61,018 nt of DNA, taken from IMG/VR virus record IMGVR_UViG_3300012209_000002, positions 1 through 61,018 of that record; one strand, given 5' to 3'. The notes beneath the pieces were generated by a model. The model searched no databases. It worked only from the letters and a program-made list of their open reading frames with translations, and was not told where the DNA came from. The DNA is from a virus. Positions 1 through 7,959 of this stretch are shown piece after piece. Within the stretch, counting starts at the first letter, position 1. Every line of letters begins with the position of its first letter. A program made the translations under genes and the position numbers.

Positions 1-123
1 ATCGCCAGCCCCTACGGCTGCACCTGGGAAGAGTTGCGCAACGATCTCAAGCTGATGTGGCGTGAAACCACCCGCGCGTCCAACTGGCTCATGACCGAAC
101 TCTACACGCGCGATTGCCGGCGC
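1..123. repeat. Terminal direct repeat, left copy
   Basis: The first 123 bases are identical to the last 123 bases of the window. An exact overlap of this kind is the usual mark of a circular or terminally redundant sequence cut open by an assembler. Joining the ends gives a 60,895-bp circle and restores one open reading frame across the join. Confidence 0.95.
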
Positions 124-1035
124 GCGGGCGAGGAGAAGATGCCCCCGATGCAGCCCATCGACTTCTATACGGAGCTGAAGCGTTTCCCGGCATTGCCCCC
201 GCAGACCCGCGTGTCGCTGGCTCAAAGCTGCACCAAGAAATACAAAGCATTGCGTCGGGACGTGATCTGGACCTGTGCCAAGAGCCTGCCTAGTTTCCGT
301 TACCCCGTCCCTTTCCCCGTTCACAATCAGAGTTGGAGCGTGCGCATCGAAAAGGGACGGGCAATTCTCCGGGTGCGTATCGGCGAGGGCTGGCGCGAAC
401 TCCGTCTCAAGAGCGGCCCGCAATTCCGGCGACAGTACCGCTCCGTGCAACTGATAGCGAGAGGCGAGGCGATTACCGGCGAGGCAGCCATTTACCAGCG
501 TCAGTTCGAGGGGAAGTCCGCGCTCATGGTCAAGATGGTGGCTTGGTTGCCGCGTACTCCAGTCACGGGACTCAAGCCGGATTCGGTGTTACCGGTCTAC
601 ACACGGAAAGACGCGCTCCTGCAAGCGGTCAACACCGAGGACGAAGTACTGTGGACCTACAATGCGGATCACTTGCGGAGGTGGAGCGAGGAACATCGCA
701 AGACTCTTCAGAGATTGGCGGACGACAACAAATTCGAGGCCCGGCCAGTTCCGAGCTTCACGGATCGCCGTACCGCCCTGGTGCGGAAGTATCGCGACCG
801 CATGGACTCGGCCACGCACGAGATCGCCGCGCAACTTGCCTCGTACGCCGCCCGCCGCAAGTTCGCCGTAATGCGCTACGATGACACGGAGCGGGGGTTC
901 TGCGAGAGCCTGCCGTGGTACCGTTTAAAGCTACTGATCGAGCAAAAGTGCGAGGCGCTGGGGATACGATTTGAAGCAGCAGGCCCAAAAGAGTCGGAAA
1001 CGAAAGAATCGGAAGCGAGAGAAAACCAGCAGTGA
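1..1035 (+). CDS. TnpB/Cas12-like RuvC-fold protein, C-terminal part
   Basis: Continuation of the gene starting at 60680. After a helical segment (WRETTRASNWL) comes a beta-rich stretch resembling a WED domain, then SVLPVYTRKDALLQAV. In TnpB/type V-U proteins the RuvC-I aspartate would fall here, but a tyrosine (about residue 272) occupies that place. A later AVMRYDDTERGF and a final WYRLKLLIEQKCEALGI helix match the region before RuvC-III in TnpB. The usual C-terminal zinc finger and RuvC-III are absent; the protein ends in a charged tail. Family assignment is by motif memory. Nuclease activity looks unlikely, RNA or DNA binding more likely. A structured non-coding region follows immediately. 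Confidence 0.65.
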   Translation: MASPYGCTWEELRNDLKLMWRETTRASNWLMTELYTRDCRRAGEEKMPPMQPIDFYTELKRFPALPPQTRVSLAQSCTKKYKALRRDVIWTCAKSLPSFRYPVPFPVHNQSWSVRIEKGRAILRVRIGEGWRELRLKSGPQFRRQYRSVQLIARGEAITGEAAIYQRQFEGKSALMVKMVAWLPRTPVTGLKPDSVLPVYTRKDALLQAVNTEDEVLWTYNADHLRRWSEEHRKTLQRLADDNKFEARPVPSFTDRRTALVRKYRDRMDSATHEIAAQLASYAARRKFAVMRYDDTERGFCESLPWYRLKLLIEQKCEALGIRFEAAGPKESETKESEARENQQ

Positions 1036-1119
1036 CGTGGATTGAAATCGTTGGCATCGTTTACCGCGATATACTGTTTTCGAAGGTCACCGAGGTTAGC
1101 AGACCTAGGGGCAGAAACG

Positions 1120-1141
1120 CTGAGAACGCTTGCCGACTCAG
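1120..1141 (+). repeat. Constant-loop hairpin, copy 1
   Basis: Stem CTGAG/CTCAG with loop AACGCTTGCCGA, extended by a flanking G-T pair. Compared with the other copies the loop is identical and the stem differs by paired changes. Confidence 0.7.
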
Positions 1142-1367
1142 TATGTGATTGCCCAAATACCGTAAAGTGTTTCGGGATATCTCAGCAGTGTAAAAGCGAG
1201 CGGTCCTGGAAAACGGCGAAAGTCCAGAAGGCTTGAGACCTGCCGTTTCGGTGAAGCGAGAGGCCCGGCGGAAGAGAAAGAGCCGAAACCGCTCGCAAGA
1301 TCGGAAAACAATGAGAAAGAATAGCTTTGAGATTACTGTCCTACCGTACAGGACAGTTCCGACGACG

Positions 1368-1389
1368 CCGGGAACGCTTGCCGACCCGG
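1368..1389 (+). repeat. Constant-loop hairpin, copy 2
   Basis: Stem CCGGG/CCCGG with the same 12-base loop and the same flanking G-T pair. It lies within a 28-base stretch (1366-1393) identical to 59274-59301. Confidence 0.7.
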
Positions 1390-1682
1390 TCGCTCGGATA
1401 GATGCTGGTAAGTCTTGGGATATGTGCGGCTTGCCGCGCCAGCCCTGAGAGCGAGCGAAAGCGAAAACGCTCGCTACGGGCCAAGAAATGGTCTTTCCGC
1501 CATCCACGCCAACGGACTGAGAGCGAGCGCAAACGAAAACGCCCGCTGCGGGTACCTGGCGAAAGCGTAAAACGCGCGTCGGATCGGCAGGAAGATCGCT
1601 ACGGGGTGCCAGCATTGGCCGCTCGCCGCGGGATGGAGAATTGAATTTACAGCCCACCGATTAGGGCTAGGCTAGACATACG

Positions 1683-1704
1683 CTGGAAACGCTTGCCGAT
1701 TCAG
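1683..1704 (+). repeat. Constant-loop hairpin, copy 3
   Basis: Stem CTGGA/TTCAG (one G-U pair) with the same loop. The following bases (TGGCGAAGGC) also match those after copy 4. Confidence 0.7.
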
Positions 1705-2055
1705 TAGCTCTGGCGAAGGCTGGTCCCACTCCTCGGGTTAGTTCTCGTTGAGTGGGCGTAAACACTCCAGATACCTCTTGAAGGGAGCAGCCTGGGGAGC
1801 GACCTTTGACATTCCAGAGGCAGTTGCGGGGCACATCGCGGCTTGCGGCAACCTTGGCCGATCGCATCGGGACCGTCTCTATTTTCGAATCCCGGGAATG
1901 TCGCATCGGTTCAGGTCGCGTCGGGAGCCGCTTCGAGGCGCCGGTGCTATCCAACGCCAATCTATCTTTTCCCCGTCTCTTACTCCATACTTGCGGTTTT
2001 AGATCGTTAGGGTCGTTTCGGTCGGTTACGGGTCGCGTCGGGAGAGGTTGCCATC

Positions 2056-2277
2056 GTGTCGGTCAATGCGGATCTCTTGTGTCTATTCACCGAGTTGCGC
2101 CAGGAGATCCGCGATTCCAACCTCGAACGCCGGGAATCGGAGAGGGCCTTGGATCTTCGGTTGCGGCGGCTGGAAATTGCGCTAGTGCGGCATCGGGTGC
2201 GGGCGCGGATGTTAACAGCGGCGTGCGGGGCGGGAGCCAGCGCGGCCACGCACCTATTCGCGAAATATTACCATTAG
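2056..2277 (+). CDS. Small coiled-coil protein with C-terminal membrane segment
   Basis: 73 aa, GTG start preceded by GGAGAGG. Residues about 5-50 are highly charged and helical (RQEIRDSNLERRESERALDL), followed by a short hydrophobic Ala/Gly-rich stretch. This layout resembles small phage haemolysin XhlA-type proteins that act beside a holin. It is followed 50 bases later by a holin-like gene, which supports a lysis role. No family is certain. Confidence 0.6.
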   Translation: MSVNADLLCLFTELRQEIRDSNLERRESERALDLRLRRLEIALVRHRVRARMLTAACGAGASAATHLFAKYYH

Positions 2278-2327
2278 GGTCGCGTCGGGTAAGGTCACTC
2301 TGCGGAGTCGCCGAGGAGCATCTGAAG

Positions 2328-2588
2328 ATGAACATCGTGAATTCGGCAAAAGGCGAACTGGTGCAAACGGTTCTGCGCAAGATTGTCGACGGCAATACCG
2401 GCAGCACTCTGTTAGGCGGTGTGGCCGTGGCAATTCTGGCCTCGGGCGCCAGCTTTCCCGATTTGTTTTCGACGGATCAAAGTAAACTCGCGCATGCCTG
2501 GGGGCTGGCGATCGGCGGGGCGATTCTGGGCGTCTGGGGCTGGAAGATCGGCCGCAAGCCCGTCGCTCCCGCGCCGCCCGCTGTGTAG
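2328..2588 (+). CDS. Putative holin
   Basis: 86 aa, ATG start preceded by GAGGAG. Two hydrophobic segments (about residues 27-47 and 60-78, GLAIGGAILGVWGWKIG) are separated by a short loop, and the tail is basic and proline-rich. Small size, two membrane passes and a plus-strand location after a coiled-coil membrane gene fit a class II holin. The lysozyme is at 56.7 kb on the same strand, so the lysis genes are not adjacent. Confidence 0.6.
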   Translation: MNIVNSAKGELVQTVLRKIVDGNTGSTLLGGVAVAILASGASFPDLFSTDQSKLAHAWGLAIGGAILGVWGWKIGRKPVAPAPPAV

Positions 2589-2877
2589 GTCGCTTCGGGG
2601 TGCGTCTGTCGCCTCGACATCGTCCTGATTTGCAGGTTGCTTCGTGCAAGGGCCGATTGGACGCAAAACTACTGTGATTTGGGCCGCTTCGGAATAAGCG
2701 TGCAGGTAACGTCGCTTCAGGATAATCCTCGCGTGGATTGCCGGTCGCCTCGGAGTATGCTGCCCGCCCCCGGTCGCTTCGGTGCTTTGATCGGCTTGGG
2801 TAGTCGCCTCGGGAACGAGGAATACGGGCCGCGCAGGTCGCTTTGTCTTAATGTACCGGCCATTGGACCGATAGCGG
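2589..2877. other. Non-coding gap holding the densest motif array
   Basis: 289 bases between the plus-strand holin and the end of the minus-strand late region. No credible gene. It contains three strict TCGCNTCGG sites and several variants. No clear bidirectional terminator hairpin was found. Confidence 0.6.
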
Positions 2878-5202
2878 CTATTGAGCGGCGGCCTGCTTCG
2901 GTTCCGGTTGCTGCGATTTTGCCTCTTGTGCCACCCGCGCGGTTAGTGCCGTTGCTGCGGCGGTCCATGCTGGCGTGCGTACGGGCAGTGTCATAGCTTG
3001 AGTCAACAGTTTTGCTCCACCGGGGCTGAATAAGATCCGCGATCCCAACCAAGGCAAGCCGACGGCCCCGGTTATCTCCAATGCCGCTTGTCCCAATGCC
3101 GCTTGCTTAAACCCTCCGGTAATTGCCGTCACCAAAGCGTGCGCAACCGTTCCGTAAGCGCCTAATGCGTACCAACTGGAAGAAGTACCCGAAGGATTCA
3201 TAATCCGGCTGACCCGCTTGGATGCCAGCATGAACTTATCCAAATCCCCGGTGAGCTGCTTGCCGAACAACAGCTCCTTGGTTTCCGGCCCCAGTCTGTT
3301 CCAGTCGGCCGCAATCCCGGCGCTCCGTCCGAATCCGCCTTCTTTCGTGGATTTATCGATCAGCCCTTCCAGAAACGTGCGTCCGGTGGTTTTCAGTTCG
3401 TTTGGAGCGATCTTTCGCAACTCCCGCAAGGTATTCAACGAACGGTCGCCGCCTTGCACCAAGTTGTAGTAAAATTTCGCGGGCTCCTCGCTCATATCCT
3501 GAAACAGCTCATCCACGTTATGATAGGCACGCACCAATCGTCGGCCGGCTTGCAATTTGCCGAGAACGTCCGATCCCGCCCCCTGCACCGCTCGTTGGAA
3601 TTCGGTTTCTCCTTGCGCGATCGTCATCTTGGCGAGACGCTGCGATTGTGTGGAAAGATAAGGGCTGTCGCCATCGCGCGCCAGTGCTTTCACCGCGCTC
3701 AAGGTCCGGTCGAAATCCATGGCATTCATGAATTTCTTGTCCGAAGTCATCAATTCTTCGAGACTGCGCCATGCTGGGGAATTGGCCCGCCGCGCATCCG
3801 GCAAAGCCCGCTTCAGATCGTCGTAAACCGGCGCTAATCCTTGACGAATGGGCGCGAGATCGACGGGAGTTTCCAGAACGCTGTAAACGGGCACCTGGCG
3901 CGGCATTCCAGCGGGTGTCAGCGTGGCCAACGGGTTCGCTCCGGGCACCGTTTTCGTTCCGGTCTGCACGGTTTGTCGGTTAACCGCTGTCGATTGCCGC
4001 ACCTCGTTGTAGAGTCGATCGGCTTTCCCTTTTAACTGCGCGGTCAGACGAATTCGTCGCTGAATCAACGCCTGTCCCGCGCCGTAAGGATCGGTGACTT
4101 GTCCTCCTGCCCGCGCCGCCAGTTGCTTTTCTTTGCCGGCTAACGCTTCTTCGGTCGCCATACGGGCCTTACTGGCGCGGATGCCCGAGCCCGGCAGACT
4201 TTCCATAGTCTGCTCCACCCGCTTCAATCCGGGATGGCCCGTCCGCTGTCCAATGCTCAATGGCACGTCTTTCTCGATGGACTGAACGGCGGCTTCTTCC
4301 ACCGGGTTATAGACATTGCGCACGGCCGGTTCCAAACGGATTCCTTTGGGCAGCAATTTGGCCGCAGACGGCGCCAGCAATTCGAGCGTATGGGCCGCGC
4401 CCGCACCGTAGCGTCCTGCGCGAAAGTCTTCTCCGGCCTGTACCGCACCTGGACCGGCTATCGGCAAATACGATGCAGCGCGATATCCCAAACCGGCAAT
4501 CCCCGGCTCTTTCTTAGACTTCTCGTACATTTCCCGCTGCTGCCCGTACATCGCACGGCCGGCTTGAATCGGATTCTTCGCTGCCTCTCCGATCGCAGCC
4601 GGCAGATTGGAAATGTCCCCCCAGAGCGTACCCCAAAATCCTTTTGGCTGCATCGCTGTGTTTTGCAAGCCCAATTGCACGGCATTGGCTTTTTCCTTAA
4701 GGGGCAATGCTTTAAATGCCGGATCGTAGGCATCCAGCACCTTGATCTTTTCGATTCCAGGCAATTGCCGGAAGTTCGGGTCGGCGAAGATCTTACTCAA
4801 CTCGTCGGCCCCGCTTGACTGTTCGCCAGTTCTTTGCGTTTGATCCACGATTAGTTTGCCCGATTTGTCTACCAGCCGGTCGCCTTCCCAATGCGGCGCT
4901 TCCTCGGTCGCATACCGGGATTCTTTGGAAAAGTATCTGTGATACGGCGTTTTGTAGGTATCGGGGAAGTGTGCGCTGCCACCGCTCTTAACTCGCGTCT
5001 CCCGTTCCGCCATAGCTTTTGTGTCCCGAAAGAATCCGCGCATGTCGTAGTTAGAGGTCGGCGATTCGGTCCATGGGATCTTATTACTCTGCACCCAGAT
5101 TTGGAATTTCTTCTCTTCATCCGGCGGTAGTTTGGTGAGGTACGGTCCGGGTTTGGCAAAAGGAGACGGCGAAGTAAGTTGCTCGCTCAGTTCGTCAGCC
5201 AC
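2878..5202 (-). CDS. Large internal virion / ejection-type protein
   Basis: 774 aa, the last gene of the late minus-strand operon. The N-terminus has FQIWVQSNKIPWTESPTSNY followed by DMRGFF, a motif I associate with phage structural proteins. The middle is helical and rich in Lys/Gln/Ala. Near residues 680-750 there are Gly/Ala-rich hydrophobic stretches (ALGAYGTVAHALVTAITGG) that could cross a membrane, as in podoviral ejection proteins. Four bases separate it from the upstream gene. Assignment to ejection rests on position and composition, not on a firm family match. Confidence 0.6.
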   Translation of the reverse strand: MADELSEQLTSPSPFAKPGPYLTKLPPDEEKKFQIWVQSNKIPWTESPTSNYDMRGFFRDTKAMAERETRVKSGGSAHFPDTYKTPYHRYFSKESRYATEEAPHWEGDRLVDKSGKLIVDQTQRTGEQSSGADELSKIFADPNFRQLPGIEKIKVLDAYDPAFKALPLKEKANAVQLGLQNTAMQPKGFWGTLWGDISNLPAAIGEAAKNPIQAGRAMYGQQREMYEKSKKEPGIAGLGYRAASYLPIAGPGAVQAGEDFRAGRYGAGAAHTLELLAPSAAKLLPKGIRLEPAVRNVYNPVEEAAVQSIEKDVPLSIGQRTGHPGLKRVEQTMESLPGSGIRASKARMATEEALAGKEKQLAARAGGQVTDPYGAGQALIQRRIRLTAQLKGKADRLYNEVRQSTAVNRQTVQTGTKTVPGANPLATLTPAGMPRQVPVYSVLETPVDLAPIRQGLAPVYDDLKRALPDARRANSPAWRSLEELMTSDKKFMNAMDFDRTLSAVKALARDGDSPYLSTQSQRLAKMTIAQGETEFQRAVQGAGSDVLGKLQAGRRLVRAYHNVDELFQDMSEEPAKFYYNLVQGGDRSLNTLRELRKIAPNELKTTGRTFLEGLIDKSTKEGGFGRSAGIAADWNRLGPETKELLFGKQLTGDLDKFMLASKRVSRIMNPSGTSSSWYALGAYGTVAHALVTAITGGFKQAALGQAALEITGAVGLPWLGSRILFSPGGAKLLTQAMTLPVRTPAWTAAATALTARVAQEAKSQQPEPKQAAAQ

Positions 5203-5205
5203 GGT

Positions 5206-6957
5206 TTATTTTCCGATTCCACGCAGACGCAGGTACTCATCGGCGGTTTTGGGAGGTGGTCCCGGAGCACCCGTAGGTCCGCTCGGCCCAGATGGTCCTG
5301 TAGGTCCGCCCGGCCTTGGCCCCGCACCTTGCCCTGTATCTTGCGCCGGTCCCCCAATCTCCACCCCGCCTTCCGTCATCGCCGGACTGTTTCTGATCGA
5401 GTTCAGCCGGTATCCTAGGTTCTTGCGCGTCAAGTTCACCGCGGCCCGCAGCGTCTTGTCGTCCCAATCGCCGCTTAGAATCTTCATGGCCTGCCCGAGA
5501 CTTTTATCGGTAGGAGTGTTTCCTCCCTGATAGACTGTGGCGAGTTCGGATTGCAGATCGGTGATTTGGATATCGAGAAGCCGCGCTGCTTCCGCCGCCG
5601 GTTGCCCGAAAATTCCGCTTTTCGCCGTGTTCAATGCCAGTTTGTTGATAATCGGAAACTTGGTGCGCGGAACGGCATTGCGTAAATCTCCGAGCAAATC
5701 CTTACCCGGTTGTTGAGAATTGTCGATCAGGTCCAGACTTTCCACGGTGAAATCGACGGCTTGCCGCAATCGCACCTGCGTCGGTCCGTTCAAAGTCCGT
5801 ATCCAGATAGTTGTAGCCATCCAGTCTTTCTGGGCTTTGGCGAGATTGTATCCTTCCCTAGCCAGTTCGGCGGTCACGCGTCCCGCCATTCCTGTACGAC
5901 CCAACCCTGTCAGCATGGGCGACAGCAACCCATTTTTAATCCCTTGTGCGATGCTGGGCGCATCTTTCTCTGTCTGTTGCAAGTTGATGATGGACGCGGG
6001 CAGACGGTCGGCCTTGGTAATGGATTCCTGTCGCGCTTTGGCGTATGCCTCTGCAAACGGCATTCCTTTGGCCATGAATGCGTCGGTGCGAAATCTGGTA
6101 ATTGTAGCCATCTGATCGGATGCGTAATATTGGCGCGCCTGTTCTCCTTGTTCTGGAGTCAGCGGTAATTTCAATCCTGCCTTTTGTGCGTAAGCCTGAT
6201 GTAATTCCTCATCCTTCAGTTTGGCTTCGGACGGTACAGCGGGTTTATCGGTGCGAGTCCAGTTTTCCGGCGGTCGGAACGTTTTGCCCGCCATGCGATA
6301 CACATCGGGAGGATCGGTGGATAACTTGTCCAAAATTACGACGGTGCCATCCGGCTTGAGAAAATGCGCTTCCTTCTCGGAACCGGTTTTGGCCTCGACA
6401 TTGTACAGCTTGGCAATGCCGGTATCGTACTGATCCTTGGTAATTTGTCCGGTGCGTAGCGCCTCATCCAGCCGGTCCCGTCCCGTTTCGATTCCCATTT
6501 GCTGGGCAACGAACAAATCTTCGTCCGCCTGCCGCTGTACGATGCTTTTCTTTTGCGCTTCCCGTTGGGCTGTCTGCTGCGCGATTTCGTCGCGTTTGAC
6601 TCGTACCTGTTCCGGAGTAAGGCTGGCTCCCGCGGGCATGGGCGGCACCGCCGGTCCCTTCCCCACCGGGTCCAGTTGCCCTAGCCCCTTTCCCATGGCC
6701 TTTCCCGCGCCTGCCAATGTTCCCAACATGCCGAACAGCTTCCCCGAGTGCTGCTTCATCTGTGGGGGGCCTTCTTTCTGAAACAGCTTTTCGTAGTTCT
6801 GCAGCGCCCAGGCTTTGAGCACGGAAGGATCTTGACCGGCGGACAGCAATTCTTCGTCGGGCGCGGTGAACAGGTGTGTATACATCGCCGACTGGTTCAT
6901 CACGTCGCGTTGCTTGGACTCCTGATGCGTCCGAATCAGATTGGTGATGACACCCAT
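5206..6957 (-). CDS. Internal virion protein with collagen-like C-terminus
   Basis: 583 aa, mostly helical. The C-terminal 50 residues contain collagen-type Gly-X-Y triplets (GPTGPSGPSGPTGAPGPP) and then a short conserved-looking end. It lies between a 65-aa gene and the terminal 774-aa gene, where podoviruses carry internal or ejection proteins. Collagen-like tails in phages usually sit in fibres or act as trimer linkers. The exact role is unknown. Confidence 0.6.
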   Translation of the reverse strand: MGVITNLIRTHQESKQRDVMNQSAMYTHLFTAPDEELLSAGQDPSVLKAWALQNYEKLFQKEGPPQMKQHSGKLFGMLGTLAGAGKAMGKGLGQLDPVGKGPAVPPMPAGASLTPEQVRVKRDEIAQQTAQREAQKKSIVQRQADEDLFVAQQMGIETGRDRLDEALRTGQITKDQYDTGIAKLYNVEAKTGSEKEAHFLKPDGTVVILDKLSTDPPDVYRMAGKTFRPPENWTRTDKPAVPSEAKLKDEELHQAYAQKAGLKLPLTPEQGEQARQYYASDQMATITRFRTDAFMAKGMPFAEAYAKARQESITKADRLPASIINLQQTEKDAPSIAQGIKNGLLSPMLTGLGRTGMAGRVTAELAREGYNLAKAQKDWMATTIWIRTLNGPTQVRLRQAVDFTVESLDLIDNSQQPGKDLLGDLRNAVPRTKFPIINKLALNTAKSGIFGQPAAEAARLLDIQITDLQSELATVYQGGNTPTDKSLGQAMKILSGDWDDKTLRAAVNLTRKNLGYRLNSIRNSPAMTEGGVEIGGPAQDTGQGAGPRPGGPTGPSGPSGPTGAPGPPPKTADEYLRLRGIGK

Positions 6958-6966
6958 GGAACGCTC

Positions 6967-7164
6967 CTAATAGCGCTTGGCGGCTTGCCGTTTGCGGCGG
7001 CCGCTGCTCATATCGTAGGTGTCCCGGTATGCCTCGCCCAGCGGGTCTTCCGATGCCGGTTCCTGCCGCTTCTTGCCGAGTTTGTCCGCGATGCTGATGG
7101 CATCTCCAATGGCACCGCTGTCTTTTGCCTTTCCCATCGTTGCAATATCTCTCAGCGCACCCAT
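6967..7164 (-). CDS. Small basic structural protein
   Basis: 65 aa. The ATG at 7164 is preceded by GGGAG at good spacing, so this start is preferred over a much longer open frame. The sequence is helical at the start and strongly basic at the end (GRRKRQAAKRY). Probably a minor virion protein of the ejection gene cluster. Confidence 0.6.
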   Translation of the reverse strand: MGALRDIATMGKAKDSGAIGDAISIADKLGKKRQEPASEDPLGEAYRDTYDMSSGRRKRQAAKRY

Positions 7165-7175
7165 AGTTGTCTCCC

Positions 7176-7916
7176 TTAAATCAGAGCGTTGATTCCCTGC
7201 GCGACCGTGTTGAAATTGTGCGCGGTCCCACCCTGAATATTGATTCCCATCTTTTCCAGAGCGGCCTGAATGGCGGATTCCAGTGAAGCCAACCCTTGCC
7301 CGGTCTGCTGCGAGCCGATCCCCGCTACGCCCAATCCCAATTGCCCTTGCAACCCGCCCAGTTGTCCCAATCCCTGCGCCGCCGCCGGTTGCAACCCCAG
7401 CACCGCGTTGCCCACCATGCCCGCCTGCGCGAACGGCAGCTCGCTCATGACCTGGCTCCGGTACCCGCCCATCGGCAGATTCGCATCGGCGCCCTGCCCC
7501 GCGCGCTGAAACTGTTGCCCGATCAGGGCCGAGGTCGGAGCCAGTGCCTCGGTCATAGTTTTGGGATCGCCGGAAAGCAGTTTCGTGTAAAAATCCACGC
7601 TGGGCTGCATGGTTTGGAAGCCCTGACCGACTCCGCCAAGTCCCATCGCGGTAGTAGCTCCTCCTTGATTGAGCAGGTTTTCGCCGGTTGTGCCCGTCAA
7701 ATTGGTTAAGGAGCGGAAGAACTGAGTTAGCGAATCTCCACTGACAGGTTGCGTGGCCACGTTGCCCACCATCGGATTGGCGGGAGTTGTGCCGCTTGGG
7801 AAGATTCCGAACGGATTTCGCCACCAGGGAGGACCGTAGTCACTGGGTTGAGAAGAAGGCAGCCCGCTCGATACGGGACTTCCGCCCAGCCCTTGTCCCG
7901 ACAATGGATCGGCCAT
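7176..7916 (-). CDS. Putative internal virion protein, Gly/Gln-rich
   Basis: 246 aa, low-complexity N-terminus rich in Pro/Ser/Gly and a C-terminal half of GLGQLGGLQGQLG-type repeats. Such Ala/Gly/Gln-rich proteins precede the large ejection proteins in many podoviruses. No catalytic motif is visible. Function inferred from order only. Confidence 0.6.
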   Translation of the reverse strand: MADPLSGQGLGGSPVSSGLPSSQPSDYGPPWWRNPFGIFPSGTTPANPMVGNVATQPVSGDSLTQFFRSLTNLTGTTGENLLNQGGATTAMGLGGVGQGFQTMQPSVDFYTKLLSGDPKTMTEALAPTSALIGQQFQRAGQGADANLPMGGYRSQVMSELPFAQAGMVGNAVLGLQPAAAQGLGQLGGLQGQLGLGVAGIGSQQTGQGLASLESAIQAALEKMGINIQGGTAHNFNTVAQGINALI

Positions 7917-7959
7917 CGGACTCCTATCGGGGGAATTCCGATTTTATCCCGTTTTAGCC

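Larger units (their letters stand above)
1088..1760 (+). ncRNA. Candidate structured non-coding RNA region
   Basis: About 670 bases downstream of the TnpB-like gene without a credible reading frame but dense in secondary structure. It holds three copies of a hairpin with the invariant loop AACGCTTGCCGA (1120, 1368, 1683). An 8-bp helix (1196-1203 with 1289-1296) encloses a pseudoknot: loop bases 1211-1217 pair with 1242-1248. Two related hairpins with stem AGCGAGCG lie at 1450-1475 and 1522-1547. Further stems are AGCCC/GGGCT (1651/1664) and CCCACT/AGTGGG (1725/1751). Strand is assumed from the direction of neighbouring genes. No known RNA family was recognised. Confidence 0.55.
1862..2846 (+). 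repeat. Scattered array of TCGCNTCGG motifs
   Basis: Nine exact matches to TCGCNTCGG start at 1862, 1901, 1916, 2033, 2280, 2590, 2745, 2774 and 2804, with near matches at 2013, 2609, 2637, 2684, 2712 and 2838. From 2590 to 2838 the spacing is roughly 20-47 bp, often about 30. They sit mainly in the non-coding gaps around the two lysis-type genes, all on the plus strand. More copies occur at 59117, 59153, 59184 and 60187. The role is unknown; they could be binding sites or part of an RNA. Confidence 0.6.

Noticed and set aside
2590-2846. CRISPR-like array of about 30-bp units
   Set aside because: The repeated part is only 9-11 bases, imperfect, and the spacing varies from about 20 to 47, so it is not a CRISPR array.
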